Source: Pleurotus djamor (taxonomy: Eukaryota; Basidiomycota; Agaricomycetes; Agaricales; Pleurotaceae). From it: a DNA stretch of 64,000 bases. The stretch lies in NCBI GenBank assembly GCA_029747585.1, contig JAPEVF010000092.1, forward strand, positions 1 to 64,000. Direction: 5' to 3'. The translations under genes were made by a program, and so were the position numbers. The number at the start of each line of letters is the position of its first letter. The first letter of the stretch is position 1. Shown here piece by piece: positions 58,940 to 64,000 of this stretch. The notes under the pieces are model-generated. The model did not search any database, had not been told where the DNA came from, and saw only the letters and a list, made by a program, of their open reading frames with translations.

Positions 58940-59763
58940 GGTTGTAAGGGTCTTAGGGCCTTGAAATGGAATTACGCCGAGTCCGTGTGGCAGTGCATAA
59001 ATCTCCGGTCGACCACATNNNNNNNNNNTNGCCCTTGCATTGCTCCCTCGTTCTTTGTCTTCGATTTCTACTGATGAACAGCACGAGACGTCTACATCAA
59101 ATACTGCGCAGCTGCCCGGCACCATGTAGANGATGGTTGAAANTTTCGACCGCTGGTCTCAAGTTCGGTNTNNNACTNATNNCNTTGCAAANAAACCTTC
59201 CTTGAAGCTCTANCTCAACCTGCACNCCACTACTGCAGACATANTNNNNGTCTGNTNGNCTACNTNNACTTCTCNCATNCGAATAAACNACACCGAAAGG
59301 GACTTGGANTGCTTGAAATTATCAATACCGACGGCCTGACACTGGGACCACTAGTACTGGCGCGCTAAAAGGCTCCTGGATATGGCCACCGTCATCACAT
59401 CTTGCAATCGAATCATNNTACNTCGTGATAGCTCACACTCAGCTCCTTCTCACACAACCTACAAGGGTGTATACTCGCTACTACTCNAATATTCATCCTG
59501 TCAACATGCCCAAACGAGCCATCCAACATGGTGCATGATGCCACGTACTATTTGTCCTTCTCGGCTCGCTCGATAATTTAGTGCATTCTTCGCATCGGGG
59601 CCAAGCGCACGAACACATCCGACCAATGGCGCAGTGTTCGCCTGCCCGAAACACTTTGAAATGGAAGGCTCTCCAACGATACGCGTTAGGTCGCGCTGTT
59701 ATAGCTCGACCTGCGCGATTTTTCTCGACCTTTCGCTTCNTCTGCACTCACAAGTGAACGGAC
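58940..59763. other. Low-quality region with many Ns upstream of the small secreted protein cluster
   Basis: Ns occur in clusters at 59019-59030, 59160-59290 and 59417. The last ~250 bases resemble the upstream region of cluster copy 3 (GCATGATGCCAC, ATGGAAGG, AGGTCGCGCT in the same order), so promoter sequence is duplicated with the genes. No gene is visible in the N-rich part. Confidence 0.4.
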
Positions 59764-60420
59764 ATGCATGTAAAGTTGCTTGCCGCTCTCAGTGTGTGCA
59801 CATCGGTGTTCAACACAATCGGTCAGTTCGTCAGCGTCCTCAGAGCTGTTGTTTCCCCCGCTGATTAAGATTTAAATATCACCCCNAAACTTGTAGCGAC
59901 ACCGATTCCTAGTGAAAATGTAGGGAATGTGGTGAATGCCGTGGACACTACTGCCGAGACGACATCTTCGTGAGGATTCATTCCCCCAAGGCCCTTCGAT
60001 CGCTACGGTTCCCAACTTACTTGTCTATGTCTAAGTGACCATTGGTATCCTGNNTATCCAGACTATCCGCCTCGGAGGATGTAAGCNCNGCAATNTNCNT
60101 ACCTCTATACCGGANATCTCTCGTTGACTTCCGCTCCCTTTNNTCTCAGCATTGTATACAATCCAGANGACGGNTCACCAAGAGTATTCCGGTTAGTCNT
60201 CAACTTCCATCGCGAACCCCTCTGTGATCTGAATGNNAGCTTGTCTAACGTGTTTCCCTCTACCACAGACTCGTCTCCAGCAGGCCCGATCTATCAGGGG
60301 GATGGAATTCTAACAAAAATGCNGATGGAGGTCTGAATTCTATCCAAGGAAATGTNATCATTAATTCCACTATAACCAGCGGCGGNGTTGGGCATAGTAA
60401 CGACGATNACGATGNCCGAG
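59764..60420 (+). pseudogene. Small secreted protein family, copy 1 (N-rich, probably degenerate)
   Basis: Exon 1 (59764-59821) encodes a signal peptide MHVKLLAALSVCTSV; after an intron ending TTGTAG, exon 2 (59897-59969) encodes TPIPSENVGNVVNAVDTTAE. The C-terminal block (about 60290-60410) reads NADGGLNSIQGN and then TITSGGVGHSNDD in an open frame. The middle exon cannot be read because of Ns at 60052-60235. The family resemblance to copies 2-4 is clear; whether this copy is functional cannot be judged. Confidence 0.5.
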
Positions 60421-60790
60421 AGGACGAACGGGATGATTAAAANTATANTCTCNTCAGGACTTTGTTGNCTACCTATGCGTGTAAGCCGATGANAGATGTG
60501 CCGACCTGTGAGTGTGTNATCATGAGAATGCTAANAATGTACGCTGATTCACTGATCAGTTAGCCCGTCGGTAGTAAGAACACTGCGCGTTAGAGTATTT
60601 CGCATGCGAACACCCGGTTTTAGCCCACCGAAACATCCTCTCCGACTTCTGAAGTGAATACGGTAGGCACCAATTGTGCTGGCACTTAGACATCACGCAT
60701 TACACACTATGATGGTAGTTCTCATGCTTTCCAAGTGAGCTCTCCGGCAAGCTCTTTCCTCGCCCTCATCTTACTCTACCGCTGTCGACA

Positions 60791-61249
60791 ATGCGAATAC
60801 CATCTTCGATACCCTTGGTCGCTGCGAGCATGCTTTTGGCGATGATGGCGCATGGTGAGTTCTCAGCTCTTGCCCTTCTGGAATAAAAATCCACACGAGT
60901 TTCCAGGTGTGCCTCTTTCACTGGAACGAGCAGATGAGTCGGCGCCATCATCGAGGTGAGCCCCACGCTCGCATCCGTTGATTCGCTAATCCTTACCCCA
61001 GGACGGTGGAGCCCATGTACTCATCTAGAACCGCGAATCTCTGTGACCAGCGATGCTGATGGCGCTGTAACGAACAAGTTCAGTGCTCTTTTCCATTCTC
61101 TCTCCTCAGTACTCACGTCACCCCTGTATAGGGGATACTGGACGNCGGTACGGCTAGCCGAGGGTGGAACAAACATCTGTAGGGGAAATACATTTATCGG
61201 AGCTACTGTGATAAACAATGGTGGTGTCCTAAACAGTAACAATGTTTAG
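60791..61249 (+). CDS. Small secreted protein family, copy 2 (divergent)
   Basis: A signal peptide (MRIPSSIPLVAASMLLAMMA) is encoded by exon 1 (60791-60854), followed by a short exon 60907-60955 (VPLSLERADESAPSS). The C-terminal block reads EGGTNICRGNTFIGATVINN, GGVLNSNNV and stop at 61249. The middle exon is uncertain because several frames contain stops, so the gene may be damaged. It is the most diverged member, sharing the position and the GG-x-N-x-I/C-x-GN ... NNGGV-x-x-SN pattern with the others. Confidence 0.45.
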
Positions 61250-61592
61250 CACAGATGTCGAGGTATAAGGGGGATCCAGAAAGAATACTCCTGCGCCTTT
61301 CTCCTGTCACGAACTTGGACTCCTAACTTGAAGTTGCTCTCGATGTAAGTGAGCGCTCAGACCAGCGACGGCATTCAGCATGCAGCATGATGCCACCCAC
61401 CATTTTTCCTTCTCGACTTGTTGATCATATAGCCCATCGACTGCATCAGGACGGATGTACTCTCTGTGAATACGAATGGAAGGTCTCTGACCAACATCCA
61501 CCTTTGAAGAGGTCGCGCTACTTATACTCGACTTTTTGTGGCCCATGATCAGCGGTTGCCGCTTCCACGCTCCAGCTTCCAAGTGACCGGAC

Positions 61593-61980
61593 ATGCAAGT
61601 AAAGCTCCTCGTCGCTCTCAGCGTCTGCATGTCTGCGTTCAGCGCAATCGGTCACTTCATCCTCGTCCAGAGACATCGTCATCTAAGCTGATTAAATGTT
61701 TATCCGACGCTTGTAGCGGCACAAACCCGTAGCGACCCCGCGGAGAATGTATCGGGCTCTGTTGAAAGCACCGCAAGTACGACTTCTCGGTAAGGGATAA
61801 CTTCTTTGTGATATGAAAACCGAAGGTCATCTTGTATAACTCTGTCACAGGGTATTCTCCAGTAGCCCTGGGCTACCAGGAGGATGGCAGTCCCATAAAA
61901 GCGCAAATGGTGGTGTCAATACCATTCAGAGACCATTCTACCATAACCATTGGTGGAGTTGAGCATAGCAACGATGAGGC
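61593..61980 (+). pseudogene. Small secreted protein family, copy 3, frameshifted
   Basis: Exon 1 (61593-61651) gives the signal peptide MQVKLLVALSVCMSAFSAI; exon 2 (61717-61789) gives AAQTRSDPAENVSG and a Ser/Thr tail. The third block reads PGGWQSHKSANGGVNTI, then the frame is lost by one base; the matching continuation (STITIGGVEHSNDE) lies in another frame directly after. This copy is closest to copy 1 and shares its upstream sequence. Confidence 0.5.
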
Positions 61981-62009
61981 TGGAGTGCGGTATACCTAGC
62001 CAAAAGCTT

Positions 62010-62082
62010 CCGTAGAGATTATACGCTTACTGGAGCTAGTCTACTCACAAATTATGGTGGTGTGAGCGATAGTCAGTGCTGA
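62010..62082 (+). pseudogene. C-terminal remnant of the small secreted protein family
   Basis: A short open stretch DYTLTGASLLTNYGGVSDSQ ends at TGA 62080-62082. It matches the T-x-TNGGVS end of the family with nothing upstream, so it looks like a leftover of a further copy. Confidence 0.3.
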
Positions 62083-62579
62083 AGGTTGAAGTCGGGAAGG
62101 ATGGTCCCCTGCCCCTGTCTCCTGTTCGGATGAGCGCTCGAGCGCCAAAGCAACCCATCAACGTTCCACAACGACGATGATGCCTCGAACCGAACCGGAA
62201 CATCATTTGACACCAACTCCGCGTCATTGAAGTTGCTCAGCCGTTCAACTCTCTAAGTAGCCGTCCAACGTGCCTGACGGCGCAATGCTCGCTTTCCACC
62301 AAGTTCCTCGGGAGCGAGAATTTACTACTACTACTGCTCGAAGCTGGAGATGACTCGATCATTCTCCATCGCTCCCGAGTCCATTCAGCTGGCAACTTTA
62401 TGCGCTTCCCTCATTCGGTCTCTCGCAGCGATCCTTCCATTTTTTTTGTCTCGCCCGGACGTTCGCCTCAGAACCCTCCGAATTCTCGTGCTAAGGTATC
62501 TTTTTGACTAGCAGGTGAACTGCTTAGGCAGCGCTCCCGCGTTCCTCGCTAGAAGGGACATGAAATGGTCTGGAACGAG

Positions 62580-62586
62580 TATAAAA
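62580..62586 (+). promoter_or_regulatory. Probable TATA box of small secreted protein copy 4
   Basis: TATAAAA about 100 bp before the ATG at 62687, followed by a pyrimidine-rich stretch (CTCCCTCTCTATTC) as is common near fungal transcription starts. Confidence 0.45.
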
Positions 62587-62686
62587 CACCTCAGGGTAGA
62601 ATGGAAGAGACCCCGTGCTCTTCTCGCAAGTTGCTCCCTCTCTATTCTAGTCTCTGAACTCGGATTCTTGCATCCTTCTTTCAAAC

Positions 62687-63290
62687 ATGCAATTCCAAGT
62701 TCTCGCTGCGCTCACTATTCTGGCATGTGCTTCTCAGATTTTGGGTGAGTTATTGTTGGCGATGAACTTCTCTTTGTCACGTATCTGATCCCGAGTGTGT
62801 AACTAGGCGCGCCGACTGTAGGGAGTAATGAGAAGGCTACAACTCACTTGAAGTCCAGGACGGATGACTCAGGTGACGCTGCTCACAAGGAGGCGACCGC
62901 TCAGTAAGTCACTTGTTCTCCTCTGGACTACTTCTTGCTTACCCATCGGTTGAATCGCAGGTGGTGGCATCCTTTCTGGCGTGTACACAACATCGCAGTG
63001 AAGACGTATCCATACCTGACCGTCCCTGCGCCACCTGCTATGCCCGCCGCCAGTGAAGATAGCGCTGAGGTGAAACCAGATAGTGGGCTCCTGTGCGTAA
63101 CCTTCCCTTATTCTTATTGTGAACGTTACTCACGCGAGGGATCCGGGGCAGGAACTACAAAACCCCTGGATACGCTGGTAATCAGTCCAATAAGTGGGCA
63201 CATGGAGGCGTGAACACTATCAGCGGAAACAGCATCTACGGGACCAACACGATAACCAACGGTGGGGTTAGCCATAGCAATGATGATTAG
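62687..63290 (+). CDS. Small secreted protein, copy 4 (intact member of a local family)
   Basis: Exons: 62687-62744, 62807-62903, 62961-63092 and 63152-63290, all in frame, giving about 141 residues. Residues 1-20 (MQFQVLAALTILACASQILG) form a signal peptide. The mature part begins with a polar Lys/Thr/Asp-rich stretch, then QWWHPFWRVHN and a Pro/Ala-rich segment (VPAPPAMPAASED). The last exon encodes NYKTPGYAGNQSNKW and the family signature: GGVNTISGN, then TITNGGVSHSNDD and stop. No cysteine occurs in the mature protein, unlike hydrophobins or many effectors. No known family is recognised. Related, more decayed copies lie just upstream. Confidence 0.7.
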
Positions 63291-63774
63291 TGAATAGGGC
63301 GGTTCTGCGCCAGTCCATACATCGTCGCAATCCACTCGCTTTCACTGTATGTCCTATATTAATGTGTGGAGTGTTAGCCGTTGTGATGGTTCCCAATGCT
63401 AAGTCCTGTCCTCGCTTCCACAACTGAGTCAGTGAACATTGGAGTTGACTCTATTTCACAAAGGAGTGAATCATTTTCAGAAGACTGTTGTGCCGTCTAA
63501 GCGTAAACAGAAGCACTGCACACTCCATCAAAGCCCCGATTGTGAACCTAGTAGTAAGGTTTTAGGTAAATCTCCGCTCCTTTCTGCGTCAGTGGAGTGA
63601 TACAATGACGCGTGTGCATTCTCTTGGGAGCCAGGTGGAAGGTGGAGCAGATGCGGTCGAGCGTTATTGCAGCACATATATAAAGGAGGGGAAAGGAGCT
63701 GAATATGAATCCCTTCAACACATTCGAATTCGTCACCAGCACAACTCATCCTAACTATCCAACAACTCGCAAAA
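63291..63774. other. Intergenic region between the small secreted protein gene and con-6
   Basis: Includes the con-6 promoter. A stretch around 63380-63440 (TTCCCAATGCTAAGTCC to GTGAACATTGGAG) faintly resembles exon 2 of the small secreted protein family and could be another remnant. Confidence 0.35.
63677..63684 (+). promoter_or_regulatory. Probable TATA box of the con-6 gene
   Basis: TATATAAA lies about 90 bp before the ATG at 63775, the usual distance plus a short leader. Confidence 0.55.
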
Positions 63775-64000
63775 ATGGCCAATACTCGCAACAACACTTC
63801 TGCACGTAAGTGCCGGTGTTGTCCTTCGCTTTCTGCCTCTCTGACTAGGAATATTCGTCGTATCAGAAACACACGAAAAGAACGCCGCGAATGTCATTGG
63901 AGGCTTGAAGGCAGCCATGCATAATCCAAACGTCTCGGACGAAGCCAAGCAACATGCTGCTGAACGTCTTGAGGAAATGGGTGCCTCCGTAGAAGGGACA
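63775..64000 (+). CDS. con-6: Con-6 (conidiation-specific protein 6) family protein, 3-prime end outside window
   Basis: Exon 1 (63775-63805) encodes MANTRNNTSA; exon 2 starts at 63867 after an intron with GTAAGT and ATCAG ends. The protein then reads NVIGGLKAAMHNPNVSDEAK and AAERLEEMG, matching the short repeat (NPNVSxEAKxxAxxRL) that defines the Con-6 family. In Neurospora con-6 is expressed during conidiation and the protein disappears at germination; in basidiomycetes the role is not settled. Only the first repeat is inside the window. Confidence 0.85.

Overview
The window reads as nuclear DNA of a mushroom-forming basidiomycete (Agaricomycetes). Genes are dense and split by many short introns, mostly 48-70 nt with GT-AG ends. 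The gene set is fungal: a Ras-association/LRR/PP2C-like adenylate cyclase, an FHA checkpoint kinase, a Con-6 protein, a Cps1-like glycosyltransferase and crinkler-like (CR) proteins. A DIRS-type retrotransposon also fits. Single Ns are frequent. Several sit beside homopolymers and act as spurious inserted bases that break otherwise clean frames. N density is highest at about 22.6-28.1 kb and 58.4-61.2 kb.

Region by region. 1-4045: a DIRS-like retroelement (gag-like zinc knuckle, RT-RNase H, tyrosine recombinase), left end outside the window. 4045-5990 (-): an FAD-dependent oxidoreductase pseudogene whose C-terminus appears cut off by the element; coding-like but unidentified sequence follows to about 6680. 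7271-15250: a tandem duplication of a large CR-type kinase gene. Copy A has an in-frame TAG at codon 27. Copy B is open but carries a roughly 1.4 kb insertion in one intron. A small gene of unknown function follows (15236-15847). 16.5-19.7 kb (-): two uncharacterised genes. 19.8-22.0 kb (+): glyoxalase I and a MYND-finger protein. 22.5-28.7 kb (+): a secreted GH2 beta-mannosidase and a Rex-type RNA exonuclease. 28.9-29.7 kb (-): a ZNHIT3-like zf-HIT protein. 29.7-33.9 kb is gene-poor. 34.0-35.7 kb (+): a Cps1-like glycosyltransferase. 36.5-39.2 kb (+): a P-loop NTPase with a restriction-endonuclease-like C-terminus of the kind found in CR effectors. 40.3-43.0 kb (-): a CHK2/RAD53-like kinase. 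43.6-45.8 kb (+): an Ariadne RBR ubiquitin ligase. 47.0-52.8 kb (+): adenylate cyclase. 53.0-56.0 kb (-): a third CR-type kinase with two tandem header domains. 56.2-58.9 kb (-): a NIPA-like magnesium transporter. 59.8-63.3 kb (+): a cluster of at least four related small secreted protein genes in various stages of decay. From 63.8 kb (+): the start of a con-6 gene.

There are two gene populations. The housekeeping and signalling genes are single-copy and mostly intact. The accessory material (retroelement, CR kinases, CR NTPase, small secreted protein cluster) is duplicated, broken or fast-changing. The two most interesting items are the CR kinase family and the small secreted protein family, which shares a short Gly/Asn-rich C-terminal signature I do not recognise. 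I could run no database search, so family calls rest on motifs read by eye.
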